Source: a virus. Taken from it: 64,000 nt of DNA. The notes beneath the pieces are model-generated. The model ran no database searches and had not been told where the DNA came from. It saw only the letters and a list, made by a program, of their open reading frames with translations. Below are positions 9,132 through 17,618 of this stretch, piece after piece. The stretch spans positions 1 through 64,000 of the IMG/VR virus record IMGVR_UViG_3300036985_003303. One strand, given 5' to 3'. Positions within the stretch are counted from its first letter, which is position 1; each line of letters opens with the position of its first letter. The position numbers and the translations under genes are program-made.

Positions 9132-9513
9132 TTAACTGTGGTATTTGTGATTTAATTGATTTTCTTATCTCTGAAGTCCATGTACTTGACATTAAACTGT
9201 AAAGATATTCATTGTAATAAACAAAGAATTTTTCTATACTTGAATGTGAAGGACAATTATTTTGAATGTAACTTACCATTTTAGCTAAACACTCCATCGC
9301 TGGAGTATAAGATGGCCATTCTAACAGATCTGTCATTTTTTTATCCAAGTCTTCATCTGCTTTAATTGAACTTTTGATTGGTTCTAAAGTCAAATACCAA
9401 TATAAAGCATTGTCTTTGTCTAACACAGATAGCAGTGCTAGTTGACCAAGCTTATGGTTTTCTACATCTTTGGATTCAAGAAGTCTTTTTATTTTTTTCT
9501 CCTGCGATTGCAT
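9091..9513 (-). CDS. Helical protein with N-terminal HEAT-like motif
   Basis: 140 residues, mostly helical. The N-terminus reads IKRLLESKDVENHKLGQLAL, the clearest copy of the S-x-D-x-E-x3-L-G motif in this genome. The remainder has no recognised motif. It lies between primase (overlap 38 bases) and the VWA protein (overlap 41 bases), so it is translationally coupled to both. A role in tethering replication and MoxR/VWA proteins is a guess from position only. Confidence 0.75.
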   Translation of the reverse strand: MQSQEKKIKRLLESKDVENHKLGQLALLSVLDKDNALYWYLTLEPIKSSIKADEDLDKKMTDLLEWPSYTPAMECLAKMVSYIQNNCPSHSSIEKFFVYYNEYLYSLMSSTWTSEIRKSIKSQIPQLNVSKPPTKSHEDL

Positions 9514-10474
9514 TTTTTAGGATTGGGATTAAAAATACTTTTGTGCTTGCAACACCATGTTGCTTGACACATTCTGCAATGTCTTTTTCTACATTGAAAT
9601 AAATGTAAGATATATCATACAAATCTTTGTAGTGTTTCATTGCTTTCATGCCTGCGATGTCATTGTCAAATAGAGTGAATACAAATTCATATTCTTGTCG
9701 GTACTTGTCAATCTGTGCTTGAGTGATAGTAACATTCTCGCTGTCGGGAGCTACAAGCTCAATCTGATTGAACTTGAGTGCCTTGAATGCACCGATGTCT
9801 TTCAGAGATGATGCAATGATTAGACAACGCGCCTTGTATGTGAGTTGTTCTTCACCTTGCGTATATTCTCTAAGCTTTAAGAACTTTGCTACCTTTCGCG
9901 TTGGCTGATAGATTTTGCATAGCTCTCCTGCATTATTGAAATAACCATAACACATGTTCTGAGCAAAGTTCATTTCTTCTACTCCGTCTTCTTTTGTAAT
10001 GGTAATGGTATATTCTCCTAGTGGCTTTATGTTATAGTTCTTTAAGAAAGAACCACCTATTCCAAATTGTTTCCAGAACGCAGCATCAGCATTAGTCCAT
10101 TTACGGATTGTGTACTTGTTGACTTCTCTGATTTCTTTGGAGGCGGTATTAATGTATTTAGGGATTTCTGTATCATTCTTAAAAAGATCTAGGATTTGCC
10201 TATAGCCATTTTGCCTATCTGATAAGTTGTAGAGTTCTAATACTATATCAACAGCATCACCATAGTTCCCTGAAGAAAAATCTTTAAAGCGATATATTTG
10301 TTCATCATCTGAGAAAAACAAAATCATTGAAGGATCATTGTCTGCCTTGTTAAAGATAGATTTGATTTTAACTGACTGTCCTTCTAATGCTTCTTCAAGA
10401 TTTAAAATTCTTTCCATGATCCTGTTACTAGGTATAGGAAAGTTTTTGTTAGTGTAATAAACTGTGTGTATCAT
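9476..10474 (-). CDS. DnaG-type primase (TOPRIM domain)
   Basis: 332 residues. Residues ~215-310 form a TOPRIM domain: hydrophobic CLIIASSLKDIGAF, then FDNDIAG (269-275, the DxDxxG motif) and KDIAECVKQHG. The usual TOPRIM glutamate (EGxxD) is replaced within ASSLKD, as I recall in some phage primases. The N-terminal ~120 residues resemble a catalytic-core start without a visible zinc finger. It synthesises primers on the lagging strand with the DnaB-like helicase encoded at 12684-13676. A terminator hairpin separates it from the SSB gene. Confidence 0.88.
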   Translation of the reverse strand: MIHTVYYTNKNFPIPSNRIMERILNLEEALEGQSVKIKSIFNKADNDPSMILFFSDDEQIYRFKDFSSGNYGDAVDIVLELYNLSDRQNGYRQILDLFKNDTEIPKYINTASKEIREVNKYTIRKWTNADAAFWKQFGIGGSFLKNYNIKPLGEYTITITKEDGVEEMNFAQNMCYGYFNNAGELCKIYQPTRKVAKFLKLREYTQGEEQLTYKARCLIIASSLKDIGAFKALKFNQIELVAPDSENVTITQAQIDKYRQEYEFVFTLFDNDIAGMKAMKHYKDLYDISYIYFNVEKDIAECVKQHGVASTKVFLIPILKNAIAGEKNKKTS

Positions 10475-10487
10475 AACTAAAATAAAA

Positions 10488-10515
10488 AAGGCGGGCTAAA
10501 TTAATAACCCGCCTT
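10488..10515 (-). terminator. Rho-independent terminator after SSB gene
   Basis: Perfect 8-bp stem AAGGCGGG / CCCGCCTT with a 12-nt loop, followed on the minus strand by TTTTTTATTTT. It lies just past the SSB stop codon and before the primase ATG. Confidence 0.88.
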
Positions 10516-10531
10516 GTGTTATTGGAAAAGA

Positions 10532-11317
10532 TTAATCTTCCTCCATGTCAAACAACTCGCTGTCATCCAACTCATCGTTGTCAAACGGACTGTCTGTAGG
10601 TGCATTTGCAAAATCGTCATCTTCTTGCTCTTTTGCAACTGAATCATCATCATCAACTCCGTCATTAAGAGCTGCATTTTCTGTTACAGACTTAGACTTT
10701 GTGATGTGAATGTTTGCATCAAACTTGGTAACAAGACCTCCTTCAAGTGCAAACGGCTCAGCAGCATCTTTTTTCTCTGGCAACCACATGTAATATACTG
10801 TGTATCCGCCAGCATTCTGACCTTCTGTAGCACCAATACACCAAGAGAAATACTTGTCTTTGAGTAATCCACTACGAACTACACCTGCAAGCAATTGCTC
10901 CCATGTATCAAATTTACCATCGTTGGCTTCCAACCATGCATCACCACCAACTGTAGTCAATAGTTTTTGAACAAACTCAAGAATTTTAGCTGATGCCAAA
11001 ATCTTGTAAGGCTTTCCTGTTTTTTTTGAAACGCCTTCACTTGTTCTGATTGGCCAGTTAGAAAACTGAATCTTTTTTGTTTGACCAAGGTATTGACCTT
11101 TACTTGCATCACCAAATACTTTATCAAATCCTACAAAGTCACCACCGATTGGGCGGCTTTCTACTTCAATAAAGATTTTGTATTCAGGATTCTTAGGATC
11201 CTTTGGTGTTTTTACTTGTTCAATAGACAAGTTGTTGATTTTTGCCACAACATTACCTGGCTTTAGTTCTTTGGAGATGTGATTTTTCTTAACTCCTTTT
11301 GTTGAAATTCCTGACAT
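10532..11317 (-). CDS. Single-stranded DNA-binding protein
   Basis: 261 residues. A basic N-terminal two-thirds rich in beta strands and aromatic residues (FVGFDKVFG, KKIQFSNWPI, YFSWCIGATEG, YYMWLPEKK) is followed by an extended acidic tail ending LDDSELFDMEED. That architecture (DNA-binding core plus acidic, aromatic-tipped tail) is typical of phage SSBs such as T7 gp2.5 and T4 gp32. The assignment rests on architecture and on position among primase, RecA-like and DnaB genes. It would coat ssDNA and recruit replication proteins through the tail. It is followed by its own terminator, which fits high expression. Confidence 0.82.
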   Translation of the reverse strand: MSGISTKGVKKNHISKELKPGNVVAKINNLSIEQVKTPKDPKNPEYKIFIEVESRPIGGDFVGFDKVFGDASKGQYLGQTKKIQFSNWPIRTSEGVSKKTGKPYKILASAKILEFVQKLLTTVGGDAWLEANDGKFDTWEQLLAGVVRSGLLKDKYFSWCIGATEGQNAGGYTVYYMWLPEKKDAAEPFALEGGLVTKFDANIHITKSKSVTENAALNDGVDDDDSVAKEQEDDDFANAPTDSPFDNDELDDSELFDMEED

Positions 11318-11352
11318 AACTTTTCTTTTTTTTACTAGTTAATAATTACTGT

Positions 11353-12153
11353 TTACTTAATATAGATTTGGTCCCAATGAGTAACCAAATTATCTTTCTC
11401 ATCATATTCACTGATAAGAATTTCCTTTCCTTCTAATCTTTTGATTTTACAACCAGCTAAGACATCATCACTTGGCAAGAAACATAAGTAGTTTGCTTTA
11501 CCAATGCGCGTCATATAAGCAATGGCTTGTGCCTCTGCTGAAATAGATTGTTTGTTTTTACCAATCAAATTTACATCATGTGATGTCAATTCCGCACCTT
11601 CTTTTAGGATGTTGGTTTCTTTGACATGCGCAATGTAAATAATATTGTCAGCACATTCTTCAATCATCTTGGTGATTTGCTTGAATGCTTGGCGTAGATA
11701 CTGATACCCTGAACCATTTGGCAAGAATAAAATACTGGTGTATTTAGATTTACCACATGTTGGTAGTAATCTATCTGTTGCCTCATCTTTTTTAATCCAG
11801 CTTTCTTTTCCCATTGGAGTTTTCATGTATAGTCTTTCTGCTTCCAGAATACATAAGTCTTCCAATTTAGTTAAGGTATCAACTGCAATGTACTGATATG
11901 GTTTACCTGCAGCTTTGATTTTCTGTAAGACTTTTTTCAAATCATTTAATGTTGGGACATACATCACCATACCATCAGCGGTTTGAATCTTATCTTCAAG
12001 GTTAATCACTAAGCAGTTTTCCAATCCAGCAATTGCTGTTGTTTTACCAATCTTTGGTTTACCAAAAACTAGTAATGGACTAGGGTTGATAAGCTTACTT
12101 TTAGTAGGCTTAGTCGGTAGAATAAAGTCTTCTACTTTATTTTCATCACTCAT
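11353..12153 (-). CDS. RecA/Sak4-like P-loop NTPase
   Basis: 266 residues. Walker A GKPKIGKTT (31-39), Walker B YIAVDTLTKLEDL, and a later sensor segment IIYIAHVKE. This pattern fits the phage nucleotide-binding AAA_24/Sak4 family, which are short RecA-like ATPases that act in single-strand annealing recombination beside an SSB. The neighbouring SSB gene supports that reading. It lies in an operon with DnaB helicase upstream (14-base spacing to the unknown gene at 12166). A replication-only role is the alternative. Confidence 0.88.
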   Translation of the reverse strand: MSDENKVEDFILPTKPTKSKLINPSPLLVFGKPKIGKTTAIAGLENCLVINLEDKIQTADGMVMYVPTLNDLKKVLQKIKAAGKPYQYIAVDTLTKLEDLCILEAERLYMKTPMGKESWIKKDEATDRLLPTCGKSKYTSILFLPNGSGYQYLRQAFKQITKMIEECADNIIYIAHVKETNILKEGAELTSHDVNLIGKNKQSISAEAQAIAYMTRIGKANYLCFLPSDDVLAGCKIKRLEGKEILISEYDEKDNLVTHWDQIYIK

Positions 12154-12165
12154 CTTAATTACTGT

Positions 12166-12684
12166 TTACTTTTTTACTATTTCGTTTAGCCATTTCTTCA
12201 TACTCACTGGCTTACCTGTAAGTATTGCGGCTAAATCCCTAATCGTTAACTGGTCAATTGGCAAATCCTGATCTGGATCCGGCATATCAAACTCATCTAT
12301 TTCAGATGCTTCACTTGTACATACAATTAGTTCCTCTACAGGAATGATGTACCTGATTGTGTGATTTGCTGAATGCGGTTCAGTAACTCTATATTCTTGC
12401 ATGTAATGCGGATTGTATTTCCATTTATACAATGTGCGCGATTCATCTTCAGAATCATAATCTCTGCTCACAAATTCAGTAAAGATGTCTTCTCCTTTCT
12501 CAATTTCACTTGGGAAAAAAGATATAACTCTCTCACCTGAATCATAATAAGCCATCTTAGGTGAAAAGACTGGATCTTTTGCGCCTAGTTTAGCGAATGT
12601 AGTTTTGTGATAAGATTTTAAAATTTCAATCTTTGCCTTTTTGTCCAAGGTTTCTACTGTATTTTTCTTTGTGTTTATACTCAT
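12166..12684 (-). CDS. Conserved phage protein with C-terminal IRDLAAILTGKPVS motif
   Basis: 172 residues, unnamed. The C-terminus, LTIRDLAAILTGKPVSMKKW, is a compact helix-turn segment that I recall in other Bacteroidota phages next to DnaB or RecA-like genes. The middle is beta-rich with an acidic loop. Its start abuts the DnaB stop (one-base overlap) and its stop is 12 bases from the RecA-like gene, so it is co-translated with both. A helicase or NTPase accessory protein is the likely class, by context only. Confidence 0.78.
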   Translation of the reverse strand: MSINTKKNTVETLDKKAKIEILKSYHKTTFAKLGAKDPVFSPKMAYYDSGERVISFFPSEIEKGEDIFTEFVSRDYDSEDESRTLYKWKYNPHYMQEYRVTEPHSANHTIRYIIPVEELIVCTSEASEIDEFDMPDPDQDLPIDQLTIRDLAAILTGKPVSMKKWLNEIVKK

Positions 12685-13676
12685 TACTTTTTAGTTTGAA
12701 TTGGTTGTTGATCTTGACCAGGCGTTTCCATTTCACTAATTGACATGTTATGAAACTCTGCTTTAAAGAAACTCATACCTACTTCACCATTCCTGGATTT
12801 AATCCAATGGAGAACAAGAGTATTTTCATCTTCAATTATAAATCTATCAGGTCCATAGTAACTAATAAATCTTTTTGCTGGTCTGTTGATTCCTACAACT
12901 AAATCTGCATGTTGGACAAGTCCATCACCCCCGTATATATCAGACTCTAAAATGTAGTTACCGTATTTACCATTCTCATTTCTTTCCGGTCTGTCCGTGT
13001 CCCTGTTTAACTGGGTAAGTAGAATGAATGCAATAGGAAATTTCTTTTTTAGTTCTGTACACACTTCACCAAGGTTTGCTAATGTTTCCTGCTTAGAGGC
13101 TTCATCTGCGTCCTTCTTGATTAATACGGAGTGGTCAAGGGTTATGACGGTGTTATGATATGAAATCTTACCAGCGTCATTAGTTATTGAAAACTCTTTC
13201 ATGTATTCAATAATCTCAGTTCTGAATTGTTTTACCGTTACTGATTCATCAATGATGTCAATTGGATATTTAGATGCTTCTTTAGCATACTTGTGACATA
13301 GATCAATTATATCATCTGATACAACAATATCTTCTTCTTCTGCACTACATAGGTATCTGTAAGTTTCTTTGGTTACTGATGAAAACTCTCTGAGCTTTGT
13401 TGTTCGTCCGAACATTTCCAATTGAAACTGCAGCACTCTTATGTTGAGCCCAGGGTTTAATTTAAAACCTTCTCTTACAATTTGGTCTACCATTAAAGTT
13501 TTACCTGATGCAGGTCTAGCACCTATAACAGTAATGGTATTAAACTCAAGACCGTTAAGTGTTGCATTGTTGAATTTAGGCCAAGGTGTTTTGTAACTAG
13601 GAATTAATCCCTGTTGCTTACCTTTCATGTATTTCAATGCATCTTTGTAATGTTCTTTATGGCTTTTCCACTTCAT
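12684..13676 (-). CDS. Replicative DNA helicase, DnaB-like
   Basis: 330 residues, consisting essentially of the C-terminal RecA-like motor of DnaB. Walker A is GARPASGKT (52-60), Walker B is NTVITLDHSVL, followed by FILLTQLNRDTDRP (DnaB motif H3/H4 region), ESDIYGGDGLVQHADLVVGI and LHWIKSRNGEVG. The primase-binding N-terminal domain is short or absent. It would unwind the fork 5'-3' as a hexamer. The start overlaps the upstream gene's stop by four bases. Confidence 0.92.
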   Translation of the reverse strand: MKWKSHKEHYKDALKYMKGKQQGLIPSYKTPWPKFNNATLNGLEFNTITVIGARPASGKTLMVDQIVREGFKLNPGLNIRVLQFQLEMFGRTTKLREFSSVTKETYRYLCSAEEEDIVVSDDIIDLCHKYAKEASKYPIDIIDESVTVKQFRTEIIEYMKEFSITNDAGKISYHNTVITLDHSVLIKKDADEASKQETLANLGEVCTELKKKFPIAFILLTQLNRDTDRPERNENGKYGNYILESDIYGGDGLVQHADLVVGINRPAKRFISYYGPDRFIIEDENTLVLHWIKSRNGEVGMSFFKAEFHNMSISEMETPGQDQQPIQTKK

Positions 13677-14212
13677 AAGATTTTAGTTTTAAAGTATTTT
13701 TCTTTGGTATAACTTTCATTGTTAGCTATCTTGTCACAGTAGTCAGCTAAGTCTGAATGCACAGTCCTTGTTCCATCATCTTTGCGAATGAAATACAAGG
13801 CGGTTCTCATATACAGATAGTTTTTAGCACGGTATTCAGATACATACATGATTGTTGCATCTTGAATAACTTGCCATGAGTAATTGTAGTTCTCAAAAAA
13901 CCATCTGAAATTAGTTTCAATGTTCTTCTTGTTACCTCTGGCGTATTTACCATTAGGTAACTTGGTTGTAGGAAATATCTCTATGTAATCATCAATTTGA
14001 TTTGGATAATCTTTTCCCATTAAGTCATCTAACTTTAACTTTTTCTTTGTTGCAAATAGTTCATCAATGCTTTTTAGAATTTTAAACTCACGGCTGTCTT
14101 CTGGAAGATCACCTGTAGTGTACTCTAAATACATTTGAATGTACTGTTTTACAGTAACTTTGTGATACTTTAGTCTTTCAAATAGACTGCTTTGTTTGAG
14201 ATTATTTTTCAT
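13673..14212 (-). CDS. Conserved hypothetical protein upstream of helicase
   Basis: 179 residues. The N-terminal ~70 are helical and basic (LFERLKYHKVTVKQYIQMYL), then a Lys-rich loop and an aromatic-rich region FRWFFENYNYSWQV. No named family. ATGA overlap with DnaB shows translational coupling, so a helicase loader or accessory role is possible but unproven. Confidence 0.75.
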   Translation of the reverse strand: MKNNLKQSSLFERLKYHKVTVKQYIQMYLEYTTGDLPEDSREFKILKSIDELFATKKKLKLDDLMGKDYPNQIDDYIEIFPTTKLPNGKYARGNKKNIETNFRWFFENYNYSWQVIQDATIMYVSEYRAKNYLYMRTALYFIRKDDGTRTVHSDLADYCDKIANNESYTKEKYFKTKIL

Positions 14213-14239
14213 AGAAAGGACTACTAAGATACAAAACTT

Positions 14240-14836
14240 TTACCAACTGATGGCAGAAATTCCTTTACTTTCTAAAATTAAATTTACATTTTCATCAAAC
14301 AATTTGTACAATGCATTTGATTTCCAAATAGCATGTGACTGTTCTGGTAAGAACACTTTGTTTCCATGTCCATCTTCATTTACCATCTCTGAAAAATCAC
14401 TTGCTTCAAATCCAACAAACACATATACAATGTCAGGTATGTTTGAAATTAAGTAGTCAATGAAATAGATGTTGAACATACGCCAGTCTTCCATCATTTG
14501 ATCTGTTCCTACAGCTGTTCTTGATAGATTGTAGAACATTACACCTTGATTGGTTAAAAGTTCCGGAGATATAAACTCTGAAGAAAATTCCACAGGTCCT
14601 TTAGAAATTACCAATACTTTTAGATTTGCTGGACTCATAGTAGTAAAGTCACTGAACCAAGATTTCATTGGAGGCGTAAACGGTTTACCATTAGATACAC
14701 CTGCAATCAATTTGTCCAACATCTTTTCAAATGTAGGTTTATCAAACTCCTGTAATAGGAATTTACTCCACGGGAACTCCGTGTATTTTTCTTTCTGTTT
14801 ATTTATTATATCTTTGGAGTTAATATTTGAACTCAT
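14240..14836 (-). CDS. Uracil-DNA glycosylase-like protein lacking the catalytic motif
   Basis: 198 residues. The layout follows UDG: an N-terminal W-x-x-F helix (FPWSKFLLQEF), PPMKSWFSDF, a core strand KVLVISKGP where UDG has the GQDPYH loop, NQGVMFYNLSRT (cf. QGV.LLN), then VYVFVGFEA, an EQSHAIW segment where UDG has the HPSPLS leucine loop, and ISAISW at the end (cf. IDW). The catalytic Asp of GQDPYH and the clean HPSP loop are missing, so it may bind DNA without glycosylase activity. UDG-like genes are reported from crAss-like phages. The start codon shares bases with the divergent gene at 14835. Confidence 0.72.
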   Translation of the reverse strand: MSSNINSKDIINKQKEKYTEFPWSKFLLQEFDKPTFEKMLDKLIAGVSNGKPFTPPMKSWFSDFTTMSPANLKVLVISKGPVEFSSEFISPELLTNQGVMFYNLSRTAVGTDQMMEDWRMFNIYFIDYLISNIPDIVYVFVGFEASDFSEMVNEDGHGNKVFLPEQSHAIWKSNALYKLFDENVNLILESKGISAISW

Positions 14837-15137
14837 GGCTAAAAAAATTGTTACTGTTATTAAAGAAGACACTGTTGTAAGCATAGAAGTGTCTGGTGCT
14901 TATTATCAACGCGTCTATGATTTGATGGCAAGGTTATTAGAACAACAACCTGATCCGAAGCAAGCTTTGATGAACATTGATACTCCTACCAATGAAACTC
15001 CGCTTACTATATCTGAAGCAGTTATTCAAACTTTTATGATGCTTATAAAGTCTGTTGAAGACGAAGCAAATAAAGATTTGAAAAAACACACAACAGATGT
15101 TGAGTTAGATATTAAAGAAGATCCTTCCGAAAGTTAA
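14835..15137 (+). CDS. Conserved 100-residue phage protein, isolated on plus strand
   Basis: 100 residues: basic beta hairpin MAKKIVTVIKEDTVVSIEVS, then helices (AYYQRVYDLMARLLEQQ; EAVIQTFMMLIKSVEDEA) and an acidic tail. It is the only rightward gene among leftward ones. Its ATG and the ATG of the UDG-like gene sit on the same CATG, and its 3' end overlaps the convergent gene by 26 bases. The codon pattern and helical periodicity look genuine, and I recall similar proteins in related phages. Function unknown; it would need a promoter inside the UDG-like gene. Confidence 0.72.
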   Translation: MAKKIVTVIKEDTVVSIEVSGAYYQRVYDLMARLLEQQPDPKQALMNIDTPTNETPLTISEAVIQTFMMLIKSVEDEANKDLKKHTTDVELDIKEDPSES

Positions 15138-15507
15138 TGTTGAGGAAGTCCCCAATCAAGTACATCTTTTCAATGACATCGGACAAGTCTTGTCTTGATA
15201 GATCTGCAAATGACTTATAGTATTTTTGCTGATCCACATAATAAGTCAAACCGCACTGGTCTTTGATGTCCTTTTTAGTTTTCTTGATGTCCTCTCCTGT
15301 TTCGTCTGAGATTTCTTTAATCATTACATGGATTTTTGCAAGTTGTGCCTTGGTATTGTTAGGCTCTACTGCTTCCATGATGCATTCTATCTCATCATCT
15401 TCAGTCAATTCGCGTATGAATTGATTGAATCTAGTTTTCATCAGACCATCTTTAGGAATAAGCTTTCCATTTACCATTTTGAATTTGATGACACAGGTCT
15501 TTTTCAT
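15112..15507 (-). CDS. Conserved protein, possibly NinB/recombination-like
   Basis: 131 residues. The segment KAQLAKIHVMIKEISDETGE followed by a Lys-rich helix and CGLTYYVDQ loosely resembles the core of phage NinB-type recombination proteins (a Q-x3-H/W helix followed by an E-x-TG turn), but the match is weak. The C-terminus is helical. ATGA overlap with the YubB-like gene upstream. Without homology search I treat the function as unknown. Confidence 0.72.
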   Translation of the reverse strand: MKKTCVIKFKMVNGKLIPKDGLMKTRFNQFIRELTEDDEIECIMEAVEPNNTKAQLAKIHVMIKEISDETGEDIKKTKKDIKDQCGLTYYVDQQKYYKSFADLSRQDLSDVIEKMYLIGDFLNINFRKDLL

Positions 15508-16022
15508 GCGGCTGTTTCATTAACTCTGGTTACTTGACAACTTTCCATTGGTGAACTTTCAATAAAGTTTTCTAACGCGTCATAGTTAAATCCACTTGGA
15601 CAATCTTCATCATCATCTTCTTCTCGAAATCTACATTCATCAATTTCATCTTGAGTAGGTGATTGTTCATACAAACTTTTTTCTCCGTCACTGATTTCAA
15701 ATGTGTACTTACCATATAGATCCATTCCTGGTTCATCATAGCTATAAGTAAATTGCAAGTCAAACAACTCTGCAATTCTTACTATGTCATTTGGAATTGG
15801 TGCCCATCTGGATTGAAATGAAAGCGTAAGATAGTTATCTCCTTGGTCTAAGGTGCTTATTTCAAACATGTATCCGTCAATTGAACCGTCTAGTCCAAAT
15901 AATAACTGACCATGGCCTGTTTTTTCTTGCATATCAATTGTTTTTTCAAACAATTTGTAAAGATTTTCTACATTTTTTTGTTCTCCGGTAAACTCTACAT
16001 TATTCCAACACCAATTTGGCAT
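15504..16022 (-). CDS. Ferredoxin-like-fold (YubB/Api92-type) protein
   Basis: 172 residues beginning MPNWCWNNVEFTG, the hallmark of the YubB/Api92 ferredoxin-like family (DUF1281-like) found on plasmids and phages. The central FQSRWAPIPNDIVRIAEL and YSYDEPGMDLYGKY also fit. The C-terminus is acidic with a Cys pair. The family's role is unknown; it is frequent in mobile elements. Confidence 0.82.
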   Translation of the reverse strand: MPNWCWNNVEFTGEQKNVENLYKLFEKTIDMQEKTGHGQLLFGLDGSIDGYMFEISTLDQGDNYLTLSFQSRWAPIPNDIVRIAELFDLQFTYSYDEPGMDLYGKYTFEISDGEKSLYEQSPTQDEIDECRFREEDDDEDCPSGFNYDALENFIESSPMESCQVTRVNETAA

Positions 16023-16061
16023 ACTGTTTATTTTTAAGGTTCAACATCTGGGTTTATGTAT

Positions 16062-16565
16062 CTAATAGCGTTCCTTCTTATCTCTCTTAACTGCAAAGAC
16101 GTAGCTATTCCCTGTCCTCTTTCTTTCTTTCTTTTTCTTTGAAGAGGACTCTTCATTTTGTTCTGTGTATTCGTCAAGTGCAACTTGCTTAAATAATCCA
16201 TGTTCTTGTCTATCTTTTCCATAAGCTGTTAGTGGGTAAATTTGATTTTGAACAAAGTTGTTGAAATGTTTTGAGATAAACTCTTTATGTCCTTCAACTG
16301 GAATGTAATTGTTTATATAGTAAAAAACTGTTGCATGATTAGTAACATTAATAATTTCTGCAATTTGTTCTAATACTATTTCAGGATAGATGAGCTTAGC
16401 TAATTTGACAGCATGATATTTCATGGCAACATAGTATCTATCTCTCCTATTTACTTTAGCAAAGTATCTTTGCAATTGTCTTAAATCTGGATAGAGTTCG
16501 TACAAATCTTGGTCATTACTAACCAAGCCGCTGTAAAAAAACTTATTTATCATTCCGTGATTCAT
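16062..16565 (-). CDS. DnaA domain IV-like DNA-binding protein
   Basis: 167 residues. Residues ~40-95 (RRDRYYVAMKYHAVKLAKLI, then LEQIAEIINVTNHATVFYYI) follow the helix pattern of DnaA domain IV, where the last helix-turn-helix (GRDHTTVLHA in DnaA) binds DnaA boxes. The C-terminal 50 residues are charged and Lys-rich. No AAA+ domain is present, so it is a stand-alone DNA-binding module, perhaps an origin or operator binder. It overlaps the upstream gene by 23 bases. Confidence 0.72.
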   Translation of the reverse strand: MNHGMINKFFYSGLVSNDQDLYELYPDLRQLQRYFAKVNRRDRYYVAMKYHAVKLAKLIYPEIVLEQIAEIINVTNHATVFYYINNYIPVEGHKEFISKHFNNFVQNQIYPLTAYGKDRQEHGLFKQVALDEYTEQNEESSSKKKKERKRTGNSYVFAVKRDKKERY

Positions 16566-16833
16566 AAAACTTCCTTTCTTCTTTTGTTAGTTCATTGTAT
16601 TCATATACTGGTGGATTCAGCATTTGTTCTTCAGACTCATAGTATGGTTCTGTTTTGCTGCCAAGTATTCCGCTACTACGCGGTGTTATTCTTTTTATGC
16701 AGCCTTCATCAATAATGATTTGCTCTACTTCAAAAATGCTCATGTCTTTATACCTGGCTATGTCTTTTACAGAACTACCAGTTTCATACATTAAGCCAAT
16801 TCTTTTTTTTGAGCGAGCACTGAGTTCAGGCAC
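16543..16833 (-). CDS. Small helix-turn-helix protein
   Basis: 96 residues. The N-terminal 45 residues (ARSKKRIGLMYETGSSVKDI followed by ARYKDMSIFEVEQII) have the spacing of a homeodomain/Trp-repressor-like helix-turn-helix: helix, TGSS turn, recognition helix. The rest is polar. It is likely a DNA-binding regulator next to the DnaA-domain-IV-like protein. No stronger evidence. Confidence 0.7.
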   Translation of the reverse strand: MPELSARSKKRIGLMYETGSSVKDIARYKDMSIFEVEQIIIDEGCIKRITPRSSGILGSKTEPYYESEEQMLNPPVYEYNELTKEERKFYESRNDK

Positions 16834-17114
16834 TAAGCTAATTTAGGATTCAGTATTTCATCCAGTTCTGCGTCTAATGCATCAAATTCTGATTGTTCAA
16901 TAGGAACAAATCTGTCTGGATTGAAATAGTGATAAGGAAAACAGTCTTCTCCGAGGGTGATTTCATCAAGTACAAAGCCGAGTGAGTTTGATGATAGTAA
17001 CGGCTGTGCCTCTACTAATGTGTAGATAGAACCTGCTTGTACCCATTTTTCTTGTGGGATTTCTGCAGGTTTATTCTTATCATTGATGCACATAATTTTC
17101 ATTGGTAAACTCAT
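16833..17114 (-). CDS. Conserved small phage protein
   Basis: 93 residues starting MSLPMKIMCINDKNKPAEIP, then WVQAGSIYTLVEA and CFPYHYFNPDRFVPIE. I recognise this combination (C-I-ND-x4-P, W-x-x-G-x-x-Y, F-x-x-x-RF) in small proteins of many Bacteroidota phages; the function is not known. An acidic tail follows. TAATG-type overlaps on both sides. Confidence 0.78.
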   Translation of the reverse strand: MSLPMKIMCINDKNKPAEIPQEKWVQAGSIYTLVEAQPLLSSNSLGFVLDEITLGEDCFPYHYFNPDRFVPIEQSEFDALDAELDEILNPKLA

Positions 17115-17323
17115 AATTGTCTTCCTTGTTTAATTTGGTTTAACTCTTCTTCATCTTTTTCTGCTAACCATAAATCAAAATCTGTTTCAAAATCACCATA
17201 CCAACCTGACATTACTTGTGTTAAGAATGTCTTGAGTATGTTTTCACATTGCGGTTTACTATAACCGTAGTCATCTCTTAGTAATGCAACAATGTTATCG
17301 GGTACTTCGACTTTAATTGTCAT
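17111..17323 (-). CDS. Small hypothetical protein
   Basis: 70 residues: basic strand MTIKVEVPDNIV, then helices ending in an acidic segment WLAEKDEEELNQIKQ. Overlaps both neighbours by four bases. Not recognised. Confidence 0.68.
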   Translation of the reverse strand: MTIKVEVPDNIVALLRDDYGYSKPQCENILKTFLTQVMSGWYGDFETDFDLWLAEKDEEELNQIKQGRQL

Positions 17324-17616
17324 GGTGTTTGCAATTTGATTATCTTCTGTAAGAACAATTCATTCTCTCTTTTCAGATCTTTGATGCGGTTATCTTTATC
17401 TATAAGTTCAACCTTCAACTTTCTGTTTTTAAGAATAAGCGCGCCTTTTTCTTCAGCTTTCATCAGATCTTTCATTTCACTTATCTCTGACTGGAGCATT
17501 CCAATTTCCATATTGAGATTACAATTGGATTCTTCCAATTGTTTTTTCTCAAACTCTAACCAAAGAACCTTTTCTTCAGGAGTCTTTGGTCTTAAATTCA
17601 TTAATGTATCATCCAT
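17320..17616 (-). CDS. Coiled-coil protein
   Basis: 98 residues, almost entirely heptad-like: WLEFEKKQLEESNCNLNMEI and repeats of Leu/Ile every 3-4 residues to the C-terminus. A dimeric or trimeric coiled coil is predicted by eye. Position between a small unknown gene and the ClpS-like adaptor; function unknown. Confidence 0.7.
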   Translation of the reverse strand: MDDTLMNLRPKTPEEKVLWLEFEKKQLEESNCNLNMEIGMLQSEISEMKDLMKAEEKGALILKNRKLKVELIDKDNRIKDLKRENELFLQKIIKLQTP

Positions 17617-17618
17617 CT

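Noticed and set aside
14240-14884. Longer start of the UDG-like gene at 14884
   Set aside because: The extra 16 residues are antisense to the beginning of the plus-strand gene and have no coding character.
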